64,000 bases of DNA from Desulfobacteraceae bacterium (GCA_016743945.1 JADGFI010000025.1:1-64000), one strand, 5' to 3'. Counted from the first letter of the stretch, positions 1 to 9,570 are shown. Program-made: numbers and translations. The notes: generated from the sequence alone by a model not told the origin.

Positions 1-2
1 AA

Positions 3-794
3 TTTTTAAAATTTATCAAACATATTTTTCAAAATCGAAGTTTACTTTTTATCCTTGCCTATGATGATTTTAAAAGCCAGTATTTAGGCTCATACTTGGG
101 ATTGTTATGGGCAGTTTTGCGTCCATTGATTTTTATCATTACTGTGTACTTTGTATTTTCAGTAGGATTTAAGCGTGTTGAAACAAATGGTATTCCTTTT
201 ATCCTATATTTAATGGGAGGATATATACCATGGTTTTTCTTTTCTGAAGCTGTTCTTGGTGGAATGAATTCTGTGATTAGTAATCGCTACTTGGTAAAAA
301 AAGTGGCGTTTAGAGTAAGTATTCTACCGATAGTGAAGGTTAGTTCCACATTGTTTTTGCATTTCATTTTTTTGATGATTTATTTTGTAATACTCATCGC
401 TCACGGTTATTATCCCAACATTTACTGGCTACAACTACCTTTTTATTTGCTTTTGATTTCTATCTTACTTATCGGCACAGGTTGGTTGTTGTCCCCTTTA
501 AGGGTTTTTATTAAAGATATGGCTCAATTAATCGGTGTAATCTTGCAATTAGGTTTTTGGGTTACCCCCATTTTTTGGTCAATAGAGAAAGTGCCTGAAA
601 AGTATATGCATTTAATGCGGTTAAACCCAATGGTATATATTATCGAAGGATATCGAAATACTTTTTTATATAAAAGATGGTTTTGGGAAGAACCCATGCA
701 AGCCTTTTATTTTATCGGTATTACAGCCTTTATTTTATTAGTGGGTGCCATTACGTTTAAGCGCCTGAAACCGCATTTTGGGGATGTATTGTAA
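3..794 (+). CDS. Wzm-type ABC transporter permease (5' end cut by window)
   Basis: Inner-membrane permease of an ABC-2 type polysaccharide exporter that moves finished lipid-linked chains to the periplasm together with the Wzt ATPase encoded next. The reading frame is open from the first bases of the window and the residues before the first ATG (position 96) read like the usual cytoplasmic start of this family (an aromatic/acidic DDFK.QY..S.LG segment just before the first membrane helix), so the gene starts outside the window and 96 is not its start. About five to six hydrophobic segments are visible, ending in a charged tail. The stop overlaps the ATG of the ATPase gene by one base, consistent with coupled translation. 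Substrate is inferred from context only. Confidence 0.85.
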   Translation, partial: FLKFIKHIFQNRSLLFILAYDDFKSQYLGSYLGLLWAVLRPLIFIITVYFVFSVGFKRVETNGIPFILYLMGGYIPWFFFSEAVLGGMNSVISNRYLVKKVAFRVSILPIVKVSSTLFLHFIFLMIYFVILIAHGYYPNIYWLQLPFYLLLISILLIGTGWLLSPLRVFIKDMAQLIGVILQLGFWVTPIFWSIEKVPEKYMHLMRLNPMVYIIEGYRNTFLYKRWFWEEPMQAFYFIGITAFILLVGAITFKRLKPHFGDVL

Positions 795-2842
795 TGAGTA
801 AAAATGTCGTCGTCGAAGCAAGGGATGTTACAAAAACATACAAATTATACGAAAAGCCCACAGATAGGGTTAAGGAAGTATTTAGTCCGTTCAAAAAAAA
901 ATATCATAAAGAATTCAAGGCTCTTTCTAAGGCATCCTTAACTCTCAAGAAAGGAGAAGCGTTGGGGATAATTGGCCGTAATGGTGATGGTAAATCTACC
1001 CTTCTAAAGATTATTGCTGGTGTATTAACGCCAACGTTTGGTAGCGTAACGACAAAAGGAAGGATTGCGGCTATTTTGGAAGTAACTTCAGGGCTTAAGG
1101 CTGAGCTTACTGGGATGGAAAATATTAGGCTGAATTTAAAAATAAATGGATATAAAGGCAATGAAATTAGAAAAAAAACAGAAACGGTTATTGAGTTTGC
1201 AGAGTTAGATGATTTTATCAATCAACCAGTCAAAACATACAGTAGTGGTATGAAATCGCGTTTAGGGTTTGGCATTGTAACCTCGATTGAACCTGATATT
1301 TTGCTTTTAGATGAAGTTCTTGCTGTCGGCGATTTTGTTTTTCAGCAAAAATGTTTGTCGAAAATAAAATCTATGCGAAAATCAATGTCGGTTGTATTTG
1401 TTTCGCATTCTATGAACAGTATCAGACTATTTTGTGACAGAGCTATTGTGCTTAATAAGGGCAGTGTTGTGTATGATGGAATTCCGGATGATGCTATTCC
1501 GTTTTATTTAGAGCAAGGGGAGTTGCAAAAAAAGCAACGGGGTGTCAATCAATTGAGTCATAAGCCATCAATTCCTTTTTATGGCAACCTTTTTCATAAT
1601 AAAAATGTAGTCAGGAATATATCACATTTTTGGATAAATAATTCAGGGGAAAGGATCACTCAAAGTCATACTGGAAATGATATTGGTCTCTCAATTTCCT
1701 TTCAATTATCGTATTCACCTAAAAATTTGATTGTTGGATTGCCAATTTGGAACAGCAAGGAAGAATATATTTCAGGTATTGCAACAGATATAGACAAGGT
1801 TAAACTGATTCCTTTGGCTGATAATCGTTATGAGATTCTTTTTAAACATACAAACATACTGAACCCGGAAATTTATATTAGTGTGGTGTCATTATATGAT
1901 GGTGCTGAATGCCTTTACCGAGGATGCACCAAGCATTTAGATGTAATAAATAACAACAGCCGTTTTTTTGGATATGTGACATTGAATCATGCTTGGGAAG
2001 GAAAGTCCATTAAGTCTGGTAAGACTTACAGATTCGACGATATCATGCTCACCATTGACGGCAATGATTTTGGTGGGAAAATGTATGATGGAAAATCTTC
2101 TTATGAAGAGCTTAATAACACCTTATATAACGATATAAAAAAGCGATTTAATCCAGATGAAATAATTGATATCGGCGCAAATTATGGATATACGGGGATT
2201 GTCTTTAAAAGAAAGTTTCCTAATGCACATTTAACTTTAGTAGAGGCATGCCCATCATTATGTGAATATATAGCGATGAATATTCAACAAAATAAAATAA
2301 AAGAGTATGAAATAATTAATGCTATCTGTGCGGAGAAACCTGATTTAGATCGAAATTTTGCTTTAAATCCATTAGGAAGTCAAGATAATAGAGTCCTTGG
2401 AGAGAATAAGGGCTGGAAAATTATCCAAGCAACTACTGTAACTCTGGATAAATTATTAGCCAATACTAACGGTGAGTTCTATTTTATTAAGATTGACACA
2501 CAGGGATATGAGAAGCAAGTTTTTGAAGGCGGACTAAAATTTTTAAGCTCGAATTCCAACTGGTTTATAAAAACAGAATTCGCTCCGCACTGGTTAAAAT
2601 CCCAAGGAACAAATCCGATAGGATTTTTACATTTTCTCATAGAAAATTTTGCTGTGGCGGAATTACCACTGAGGCCAAGATTTATTGGAGATTCGATAAA
2701 GTACCTGTTTAAGAGCAGGCTTACGCTATCAGATGTTGATGGGTTTGTAGAATATTTACAAAAGCATAATAAAAATAGGCGTGGCTGGTGTGATCTAATC
2801 GTTATGCCAAAAGGAGGGATGGAAAGATATGAACTCTTTTAG
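794..2842 (+). CDS. Wzt ATPase fused to a C-terminal FkbM-type methyltransferase
   Basis: Three parts are visible in 682 residues. Residues 1-240 are an ABC ATPase with Walker A GRNGDGKST at 61-69 (Asp where Ala is usual), a signature read as SSGMKSR, Walker B LLLDEVLAVGD and an H-loop VSHS. Residues about 270-400 resemble the beta-sandwich carbohydrate-recognition domain of Wzt proteins. Residues about 400-682 are an FkbM-family SAM methyltransferase, with IIDIGANYGYTG near 456 and FIKIDTQGYE near 564. Known Wzt C-domains recognise a chain-end cap that a separate enzyme adds; here a methyltransferase sits on the same polypeptide. The coupling of capping and export is inference. The next gene begins 14 bases before this stop. 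Confidence 0.85.
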   Translation: MSKNVVVEARDVTKTYKLYEKPTDRVKEVFSPFKKKYHKEFKALSKASLTLKKGEALGIIGRNGDGKSTLLKIIAGVLTPTFGSVTTKGRIAAILEVTSGLKAELTGMENIRLNLKINGYKGNEIRKKTETVIEFAELDDFINQPVKTYSSGMKSRLGFGIVTSIEPDILLLDEVLAVGDFVFQQKCLSKIKSMRKSMSVVFVSHSMNSIRLFCDRAIVLNKGSVVYDGIPDDAIPFYLEQGELQKKQRGVNQLSHKPSIPFYGNLFHNKNVVRNISHFWINNSGERITQSHTGNDIGLSISFQLSYSPKNLIVGLPIWNSKEEYISGIATDIDKVKLIPLADNRYEILFKHTNILNPEIYISVVSLYDGAECLYRGCTKHLDVINNNSRFFGYVTLNHAWEGKSIKSGKTYRFDDIMLTIDGNDFGGKMYDGKSSYEELNNTLYNDIKKRFNPDEIIDIGANYGYTGIVFKRKFPNAHLTLVEACPSLCEYIAMNIQQNKIKEYEIINAICAEKPDLDRNFALNPLGSQDNRVLGENKGWKIIQATTVTLDKLLANTNGEFYFIKIDTQGYEKQVFEGGLKFLSSNSNWFIKTEFAPHWLKSQGTNPIGFLHFLIENFAVAELPLRPRFIGDSIKYLFKSRLTLSDVDGFVEYLQKHNKNRRGWCDLIVMPKGGMERYELF

Positions 2843-4127
2843 CCACTATCGAGATGAATTGCTACGTGATGATGTCACACCTCGAAAGCTGAATGATATT
2901 GCGAAAAGATACAAGGAATTATTCATTCAGGAGCTTGATGAAGATAAGATTAAAATTGAAGAAGTTTCGGTCTGTAAATGCGGAAGTGATAATTTAGAAC
3001 AATTAACAAAGATTGATCGTTATGGCTTGCCTTTCGGAAGTTTGATTTGTAAAAATTGTGGGCTTGTTCTGACTAATCCTCGTATTAAACAGGAATCTCT
3101 GCCTTACTATTATGAAAATTTTTATCATCCTTTAAATTATGGTAAAGAAAGGTTAGATGGGTTACAAGCCCTTTTCCAGGTTGGACAAGGAAAAAAAATA
3201 TTCGAAATTGTTAATCAAAGTTTGCCTATAAAAAAGAAATGGGTGATTTTAGAAATTGGAGCAGGTACTGGTAGTGTATTGCGTGAATTTAAAAATGAAG
3301 CGTTACTACATAACATTGAGATTGATGAATTGGGGACTGAATACAGTCATGACTGTTTATTTCTCTGTAAAAAAAATGGGATTAACGTCATACATGGCGA
3401 CTTAGATACGATTGTAAATAAGACTGACAGCTTTGATTTAATTATTTTGAGTCATGTTTTTGAACATTTTATAAATTTAGAGGCAAATCTTTCAAAAATC
3501 AAAACTTTGCTCAAAAACAGAGGAATACTTTATATAGAAGTGCCTGGTATTGAAAGAAACAATACTGTTTCAACATATAATTTTGATTTTTTAGAATATC
3601 TGACTCATGCACATATGTATAACTTTAATGCACACTCATTGGAAAAAATAATGTCGCTTAATGGGTATCGCAAAATTTCGATTAATGAAACTGTTGAGTC
3701 GGTTTTTGTTCCTGATCCGCAAAGTTCTGGAACTATTGATTATCCTGATAACCACAAGAGAGTATTGGGCTTTTTAAAAAGATTGGTGATGAGTAAAATT
3801 TTTTTGGGTTTGGGTATTCAGCACCTGATAGAAAAACAAAAAACAAGCATAGAAACCAGAGACAAAGAACAAATAGAAAAACAGAATATACGTATAAATA
3901 CCAGAGACAAAGAAATCAAAACCTTTCAAGAACAAATAAAAAAACAGAATATACGTATAAATACCAGAGACAAAGAAATCCTTGAATTCAAAGAAATAAT
4001 AGAAAAACAGAATAAATCTATTTCTTCTATTTTAAACTGGATAGAAAATAAAGAGAACTCATATACATACAGAATGTTTCATTTGTTCAATGATGAGCTA
4101 TCGGAATTAAAAAAGGAACTGAAATAA
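2829..4127 (+). CDS. SAM-dependent methyltransferase with zinc-ribbon-like N-terminus and repeat coiled coil
   Basis: Residues about 45-85 hold a CKCG...CKNCG pattern, a likely metal-binding knuckle seen before Methyltransf_23-type domains. The class I methyltransferase core follows, with ILEIGAGTGSVL as the SAM loop and a later LILSHVFEHF segment typical of motif IV. The C-terminal 90 residues are a charged coiled coil built from near-identical 21-residue units. It overlaps the preceding gene by 14 bases and is preceded by a purine-rich GGAGGGA site. It probably methylates a sugar of the exported glycan or acts as chain-length ruler; the substrate cannot be read from sequence. Confidence 0.75.
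   Translation: MNSFSHYRDELLRDDVTPRKLNDIAKRYKELFIQELDEDKIKIEEVSVCKCGSDNLEQLTKIDRYGLPFGSLICKNCGLVLTNPRIKQESLPYYYENFYHPLNYGKERLDGLQALFQVGQGKKIFEIVNQSLPIKKKWVILEIGAGTGSVLREFKNEALLHNIEIDELGTEYSHDCLFLCKKNGINVIHGDLDTIVNKTDSFDLIILSHVFEHFINLEANLSKIKTLLKNRGILYIEVPGIERNNTVSTYNFDFLEYLTHAHMYNFNAHSLEKIMSLNGYRKISINETVESVFVPDPQSSGTIDYPDNHKRVLGFLKRLVMSKIFLGLGIQHLIEKQKTSIETRDKEQIEKQNIRINTRDKEIKTFQEQIKKQNIRINTRDKEILEFKEIIEKQNKSISSILNWIENKENSYTYRMFHLFNDELSELKKELK
3870..3995 (+). repeat. 63-bp tandem repeat inside a coding sequence
   Basis: Two near-perfect 63-bp units (3870-3932 and 3933-3995) are followed by a degenerate third unit and preceded by a shortened one. The period is exactly 21 codons, so each unit adds three heptads to the coiled coil of the methyltransferase at 2829-4127. 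Each unit carries the core KQNIRINTRDKEI. Copy number could vary by slippage without breaking the frame. Confidence 0.9.
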
Positions 4128-4129
4128 AG

Positions 4130-6157
4130 ATGCATGAAATAAAAGTCAGTATTATTATTCCAGTATATAATACAGAAAGATACCTAACTAAATGTATAAA
4201 CTCTGCATTGAATCAGAGTTTACATGACGTTGAAGTTATTGCTATTGATGATGGTTCTACAGACACGAGCTTAGGCATTCTGAAAAGTTATAATAACCCA
4301 GGGTTAAAAATAATAAGGCAAGAAAATCAAGGCCTTTCCGGGGCTAGAAATACAGGTATTGAATCTGCTTGCGGGGAGTTCTTAATATTTTTAGACAGTG
4401 ATGATTATATTCATAAAGATATGGCAAGAGAAATGTATACAAAAGCGATATCAGAACAGTCTGATATCGTGATATGCCGATATAAGCAGGTTTGCGAAAA
4501 AGGAAGTGTGTATCATGCTTCTGGTATAAAAAAGGGTTTGTCAAAAGGTGAAATATTTAAACGAGTGCTGGCTGGAAAAATGTCAACAATGGCTTGTGAC
4601 AAAATGTACCGACGGAAACTTTTTATCGATCATACGATTAAATACCCCTTGGATCTTTTTCACGAAGATGTTCCCATTACCTATAAATTAATTTATTATG
4701 CAAAAAAAATTTCTATTATAGAAGAAGCATTATATTTCTGGCTCCGTAGAAATGGGTCTATTAGTAAAAGTATATCGGAAAAGCATGTAACCGATATTTT
4801 TAGCTCTTTGGAAATGACTAAATCTTTTTTGGAAAAAAAAGGTGAGTATGAAAAATATGAGAAGGAATTTATACGTCGAGTCTATCATTTCGCTATGGGA
4901 TTGATTGACCGCATATTTCTTTCTGATGATGTTGCGTTTGATAGAACAAAGTTAATAAAAACAATTATAAAACGTTTAGAAGAAAATAATTATTGTACCC
5001 CTGACTCGTTACAAAAGCTACAAGCATATGACAATTCACTTTACACTAAAGTTAACTTGATCTTGGCTTCAAAAAAAATAAGAATTGATGTCACAAATAA
5101 AGAGTTAATTGAAGAACTTGAAGCCTGTAAAAAAAAATTAATGCTGTGCGAACTTGAATTAAGCGCATATAAAAAAACTCAAAAGTTTTATAAAATGATA
5201 GGATTCGTTTTACCGGCTGATAGTAGAAGAAGAAAATGGGCCAGATTTATGGTGAATTCGTTAACTAAAAAACAAAATAATGAATATAAAGCGCCTATAA
5301 AAGAAAAATTGACGGAAACAAATAAGTTGTCTACTGAAAAAAACGACAAAACTATACCGATGCTTGATGTTGCAATGCCAATCTCAAAAGAAGAATGCAA
5401 TTTATTATCAGCCTTGAAAAATAAATTTAAAGGACAACGCTGTTTTATTATAGGCAACGGACCATCCCTAAACAAATGTGACTTATCATTACTTCAAAAT
5501 GAGTATACCTTTGGGGTTAATGGTATTTTTTATAAAACTTATGAAATGGGGTTTAAACCGACATTTTATATGGTTGAAGATGGGCATGTTGTTGATGACA
5601 ATCTTGAGCGAATTAATGATTACGACTGCAAGTATAAATTTTTTCCTTCACTTTATAAAAGCAAAATTCAGAATACGGATAATACATTTTTTTTTGCTGC
5701 AGATCTTGGGTTTTATAGAGGCGATCATCCGTCCTTTTGTAAACCAAGATTTTCTAAAAACTGCTCAAATGTAATTTATGCGGGCCAATCTGTTACATAC
5801 ATGAATATGCAGTTAGCGTATTATTTGGGTTTCACGGAGGTATATTTGATTGGTATGGATTTTTCCTATAAAATTCGGGAGTCAGATGAAACCCGTGGGG
5901 CAACATTAATATCAAATGAAGATGATGTGAATCATTTCCACCCAGATTATTTTGGGAAAGGGAAAAAATGGCATGATCCTAAAGTTGAGAGAGTTGGGTT
6001 GAATTATGAATTTGCAAAAAAAGTTTATGAAGAAAATGGCAGAAAAATTTATAATGCGACTATCGGCGGGAAGCTTGAAATTTTTGAACGTGTTTCTTTT
6101 AATGATCTGTTAGTGAAACAACCGGGTAATTTTCCTGATAGACAGATATTTGAATAA
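4130..6157 (+). CDS. Family 2 glycosyltransferase fused to a DUF115/Maf-like domain
   Basis: Residues 1-about 240 are a GT-A family 2 glycosyltransferase: it opens with VSIIIPVYNTERYL, has IDDGSTD and the DSDD metal site around residue 86. After a charged linker (about 330-420), residues about 430-660 match the DUF115/MptE-like fold, starting with GQRCFIIGNGPSLN and containing the YLIGMDF strand. DUF115 domains occur in Maf motility-associated proteins that use CMP-activated nonulosonic acids. This makes the domain a candidate user of the CMP-sugar made by the genes at 14.5-18.5 kb, which is inference. The start lies 2 bases after the preceding stop. Confidence 0.8.
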   Translation: MHEIKVSIIIPVYNTERYLTKCINSALNQSLHDVEVIAIDDGSTDTSLGILKSYNNPGLKIIRQENQGLSGARNTGIESACGEFLIFLDSDDYIHKDMAREMYTKAISEQSDIVICRYKQVCEKGSVYHASGIKKGLSKGEIFKRVLAGKMSTMACDKMYRRKLFIDHTIKYPLDLFHEDVPITYKLIYYAKKISIIEEALYFWLRRNGSISKSISEKHVTDIFSSLEMTKSFLEKKGEYEKYEKEFIRRVYHFAMGLIDRIFLSDDVAFDRTKLIKTIIKRLEENNYCTPDSLQKLQAYDNSLYTKVNLILASKKIRIDVTNKELIEELEACKKKLMLCELELSAYKKTQKFYKMIGFVLPADSRRRKWARFMVNSLTKKQNNEYKAPIKEKLTETNKLSTEKNDKTIPMLDVAMPISKEECNLLSALKNKFKGQRCFIIGNGPSLNKCDLSLLQNEYTFGVNGIFYKTYEMGFKPTFYMVEDGHVVDDNLERINDYDCKYKFFPSLYKSKIQNTDNTFFFAADLGFYRGDHPSFCKPRFSKNCSNVIYAGQSVTYMNMQLAYYLGFTEVYLIGMDFSYKIRESDETRGATLISNEDDVNHFHPDYFGKGKKWHDPKVERVGLNYEFAKKVYEENGRKIYNATIGGKLEIFERVSFNDLLVKQPGNFPDRQIFE

Positions 6158-6205
6158 TACAAAGATTTAAAGATTTGTGCGTGCTTTTAATTAACGGAGG
6201 GTAAT

Positions 6206-7873
6206 ATGATCAATAAAGATAAACTCAAAGCAGAGTATTCTAAAACTTTTGGTACCAATGTTTCAGGAAGAGAATATGTTACTTTGGAAAAAAACAATGC
6301 AAGTAATGATGTTGAGTTTGCAATTTATGGGAATAGACTGGCTTCTTGGTTAGCAAAGCGTTTTGCCCATCACAGTAAAATTGATCTGTCCAAAGGCCGT
6401 TTGTTGGAGATTGGATGCGGGATGGGTCGAATCATGAAACCGATGTCTGTTCATTTTAAGTCTATAACTGGGGTAGATATTTCAGATCAAATACTAAAAG
6501 AGGCTGAGGTGTATTTACGAGATATGCCCAATATTTCTCTAATAGAAAATGATGGAACAACTTTAAATGTTTTTACTGATCAGACTTTTGATTTTGTTCT
6601 TTCAACTGGTGTGATTCAACATATTCCGCATCGATCGATTATTGGGAGTTATTTAAAGGAGAGTATTCGCGTTTTAAAGTGGAATGGATTGTTATTATTT
6701 ACTTTTCAAGTGTGGCAACAAAACATCGTTGGAACTGGCCGAGTTGGTGCAAAGATCACTTCTGCATGGCTTGAAAGTGTTTTTAGTGGTTTACCTGTCC
6801 GATTGATAGAAGTTACATCAGACCCTTTAGATCCTGTTCCTCATTTCTCCGTTTTAGTTATGAAAAGTGAGGTCTCAAGGGGCGTTGCAATAAAACCTCA
6901 GGATATACATGAACTTATTTGGAGAACTAATTGCTGGAATGATCTAAATTCAATGAAGGAACATCAAAATTTACAGAAAAAGGGACAAAGACCGATAACC
7001 TTTTTTGACAAAGAGGACTATGCTTATTATCGAAGCGATGAATTCGGAGCCGACTGTAAAGTTAGAAAATTATCAGAGTTTGTTTTGTCTAATAATTCCA
7101 ACTTTCTATCAAATATTGAAGAAGTAAAAAATCCGTATTCCGAAATCAATAAAGATGAGATTAAATCAAAGCTACTATCACATAAAAAATATAGACATCA
7201 TCATGGTTTAACTTTTTTACGAGAAACTGCTGATTTTTACAGCGTTTATGCTAAAAGAGTGGATGCAATGATTGCTGCCATTGATTTATATTTCAAGAAA
7301 AACTCCATTGATTATTCTGAGTTGAGCGCATGTGATTTAGCCGCAGCAGAAGGGTTTGTTGCAAATCATTATTTTATTAATGGTCTAAAAAATATGGATA
7401 TATACGAGTTAAATGAGGTCAATATCGATATAATTAATCTCATTCATGCATTTAAGGATATAAAAACAAATGTATATAAGATTGATTTTGATTGTGTCGA
7501 TTGGGCGTTTTCAATAAAAAAGAAGTATGATTTGTGCTTTTGTTTAGGGATTGTCTATCACATGGAAAACCCTGTTTTATTTCTTAGGAATCTATATGAG
7601 ATTACAAACAAGTATGCTGTAATAGAAAGTGATACACCGTTGATCACTGAAGGTTTTAGGGGAAATGGCGGATATTTTATGAATAGAGATCAGGTTACGC
7701 TGACTGGCGGCAACATCCGCCAATTATTAGAAATGAGGCCGAATAGAAAAGCCCTGATCGATACCCTTTTGTTTGTGGGATTTAAAAAAGTAAGTGTTAT
7801 CGAACAAGACCCTAATATAAAAAGTACATATTTTACATCAGGAGAAAAATCAATCCTCTTTGCGGAAAAATAA
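6206..7873 (+). CDS. Protein with two SAM methyltransferase domains
   Basis: A clear GGAGG site precedes the ATG by about 8 bases. The first domain (about 40-230) has LLEIGCGMGRIM and DFVLSTGVIQHIPH, a Methyltransf_11/25 type. The second domain (about 350-555) has CDLAAAEGFVANH in place of a classic glycine-rich loop and LCFCLGIVYHMENP, reminiscent of the Methyltransf_9/DUF1698 group. The linker (about 240-340) is charged and has no recognised fold. Two complete domains in one chain suggest two sequential methylations or one degenerate regulatory domain. Its place after the exporter and GT2-DUF115 genes points to glycan modification. Confidence 0.75.
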   Translation: MINKDKLKAEYSKTFGTNVSGREYVTLEKNNASNDVEFAIYGNRLASWLAKRFAHHSKIDLSKGRLLEIGCGMGRIMKPMSVHFKSITGVDISDQILKEAEVYLRDMPNISLIENDGTTLNVFTDQTFDFVLSTGVIQHIPHRSIIGSYLKESIRVLKWNGLLLFTFQVWQQNIVGTGRVGAKITSAWLESVFSGLPVRLIEVTSDPLDPVPHFSVLVMKSEVSRGVAIKPQDIHELIWRTNCWNDLNSMKEHQNLQKKGQRPITFFDKEDYAYYRSDEFGADCKVRKLSEFVLSNNSNFLSNIEEVKNPYSEINKDEIKSKLLSHKKYRHHHGLTFLRETADFYSVYAKRVDAMIAAIDLYFKKNSIDYSELSACDLAAAEGFVANHYFINGLKNMDIYELNEVNIDIINLIHAFKDIKTNVYKIDFDCVDWAFSIKKKYDLCFCLGIVYHMENPVLFLRNLYEITNKYAVIESDTPLITEGFRGNGGYFMNRDQVTLTGGNIRQLLEMRPNRKALIDTLLFVGFKKVSVIEQDPNIKSTYFTSGEKSILFAEK

Positions 7874-8193
7874 TATTTATTGCTCGCTCGGCACAGAAAA
7901 TCTGTTATACTGTTTTAATATGCGACAGTAAAATAAATCCGTTAAAACAAGCATGAGCACGTCCGGAAATCGGATGAAAATCAGATTGACAAATACCAAT
8001 TTTTCTGACAAATTTCACCCTAATGATCTGCCTCTATAAGGTGTTGATCAGAAGCAATAGGGACAAACCCTGATTTTTTTTTAGAATAGACTTTGACCCA
8101 ACATATATTGATGCTACCTTTTTAAGCAACAACAAGATTGTATAAAATCAAAGTCCATTTAAATCAAATCGTCAATATAATAAGGTTTACAAT
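7874..8193. other. 320-bp intergenic stretch, no gene seen
   Basis: AT-rich, with stop codons in all frames and no open frame of useful length. A TATACT hexamer at 7906-7911 and a TTGACA hexamer at 7986-7991 are present but neither has a convincing partner at proper spacing. It probably holds the promoter for the flavodoxin-like gene and the acylation module that follow; I cannot place it. Confidence 0.4.
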
Positions 8194-9570
8194 ATGGATA
8201 TACTTATTCTTTCCGGCAGCATAAGATCAACGCAGAATAATCTTGATAAAATCAAGAAACTTTCTGATAGGACTTCAAACATTGAAGAGTATGCTGCTCT
8301 TTGCAAAGAAGATGTAAAACAAGGAGCAACATACTGTAACTCAGATATTTTAGTTGGCGCTGCTTTGTTGGCTATACGACTACAGGGAGGAAATTCACTT
8401 GGATTTTCTTTGGCAAATCTTTTTTCAAAGTCTGAAAACATGACTGATGACAAGGACGGTAAATATATTAGTGATAATATTGCTGTCGATAGCATTGAAT
8501 TGCAATCACTACTCACTAAAATTGATGAGTGCGTTGGTATTGTCCTCGTTACACCAGTATATTTCGGTGACCGGTCATCTGTTGCAAATAAGCTAATTCA
8601 ATTAGCTGGGAAGTATGGTTTTTTAAAAAACAAAGTTTTTGGGGCAGCAACTGTTGGAGCAAAGCGTAACGGTGGCCAAGAAACGGCAGCCCTGTATTGC
8701 CTATTCGAAGCGCTGAGCTATAAAGCACTTATTGTTGGCAATGGTCCGCCGACTTCTCAGTATGGGGGAACTGCGATCGGAGGGCACCGGGGGACGGTAG
8801 CCAACGACGAATGGGGTTTAACAACAACTTTTGGTGTAGCAAGCAGGGTCTCCCAAGTGGGTATGATGTGCAAAAGTACACATACTTCCTCCAAGACAAA
8901 AACAGTACGGATTTTAATTCTCGTTACTATTGATGATAGCAATCGGACACTTTTAAAAACTGTAGAACAGTACATTTCCAAATTACAAAGTGAATCTCCG
9001 GGTACTGAATTCAAAGTTGTTGATGCTATAAAATTAAAAATTTATAGGTGCATCGGTTGCAAGCATTGTCCTGGGAGTGGAATTATTTCGAATAGCCAAA
9101 CTTTATCAACTAATAACCATGCTTCCTGCATTATCAAAAATAAAGACGATGATATGCACCTTATACAAAAAGAATTAATTCAAGCTGATGGAATATTAAT
9201 CGCAGGACTTAATATCCAAAATGCTATTGATATTAATTATCGATATCAAGTTTTAATTGAGCGAACCCGGTACATCCGCAGGGATAATTTCGAGTTGAGT
9301 AACAAACTGATATCATCATTTACATTACATGAAGTTGGCGCGATGGTAAATCAACTTCACCACGTCAAAACAGTCACAGCTTATATTCGTCATAATGTTG
9401 TCATGTGCAGCCCTGTTGAGATATATACGCACAATGGACAAGTCCTTTTGGAGGGGGATAATGCGTTTAGACAATTTATTCGTTGGGCAAGCATCCTTAA
9501 GGATGGACGAAAGAATATAGAGTTGAAACCTCCAGAGTATGTTACTTCTGGCATAGGGGGGTATGAATAA
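8194..9570 (+). CDS. Two-domain flavodoxin-fold NAD(P)H-dependent oxidoreductase
   Basis: The first half resembles an NADPH-dependent FMN reductase: it starts MDILILSGSIR, has a VLVTPVYFGDRSS phosphate-binding segment near residue 115 and a long GGHRGTVAND insert. The second half begins a new flavodoxin-like unit (TVRILILVTIDDSNR near 240) and contains CIGCKHC around residue 287 and a further Cys about 25 residues on, recalling the compact cysteine motif of iron-sulfur flavoproteins. Duplicated domains in one chain are uncommon. It lies between exporter/methyltransferase genes and the acylation module, so it may reduce a precursor of the glycan or acyl group. The cofactor set is inferred. Confidence 0.65.
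   Translation: MDILILSGSIRSTQNNLDKIKKLSDRTSNIEEYAALCKEDVKQGATYCNSDILVGAALLAIRLQGGNSLGFSLANLFSKSENMTDDKDGKYISDNIAVDSIELQSLLTKIDECVGIVLVTPVYFGDRSSVANKLIQLAGKYGFLKNKVFGAATVGAKRNGGQETAALYCLFEALSYKALIVGNGPPTSQYGGTAIGGHRGTVANDEWGLTTTFGVASRVSQVGMMCKSTHTSSKTKTVRILILVTIDDSNRTLLKTVEQYISKLQSESPGTEFKVVDAIKLKIYRCIGCKHCPGSGIISNSQTLSTNNHASCIIKNKDDDMHLIQKELIQADGILIAGLNIQNAIDINYRYQVLIERTRYIRRDNFELSNKLISSFTLHEVGAMVNQLHHVKTVTAYIRHNVVMCSPVEIYTHNGQVLLEGDNAFRQFIRWASILKDGRKNIELKPPEYVTSGIGGYE

Noticed and set aside
7986..8030. TTGACA at 7986 as a promoter for the flavodoxin-like gene
   Set aside because: No hexamer resembling TATAAT lies 16-18 bases downstream.
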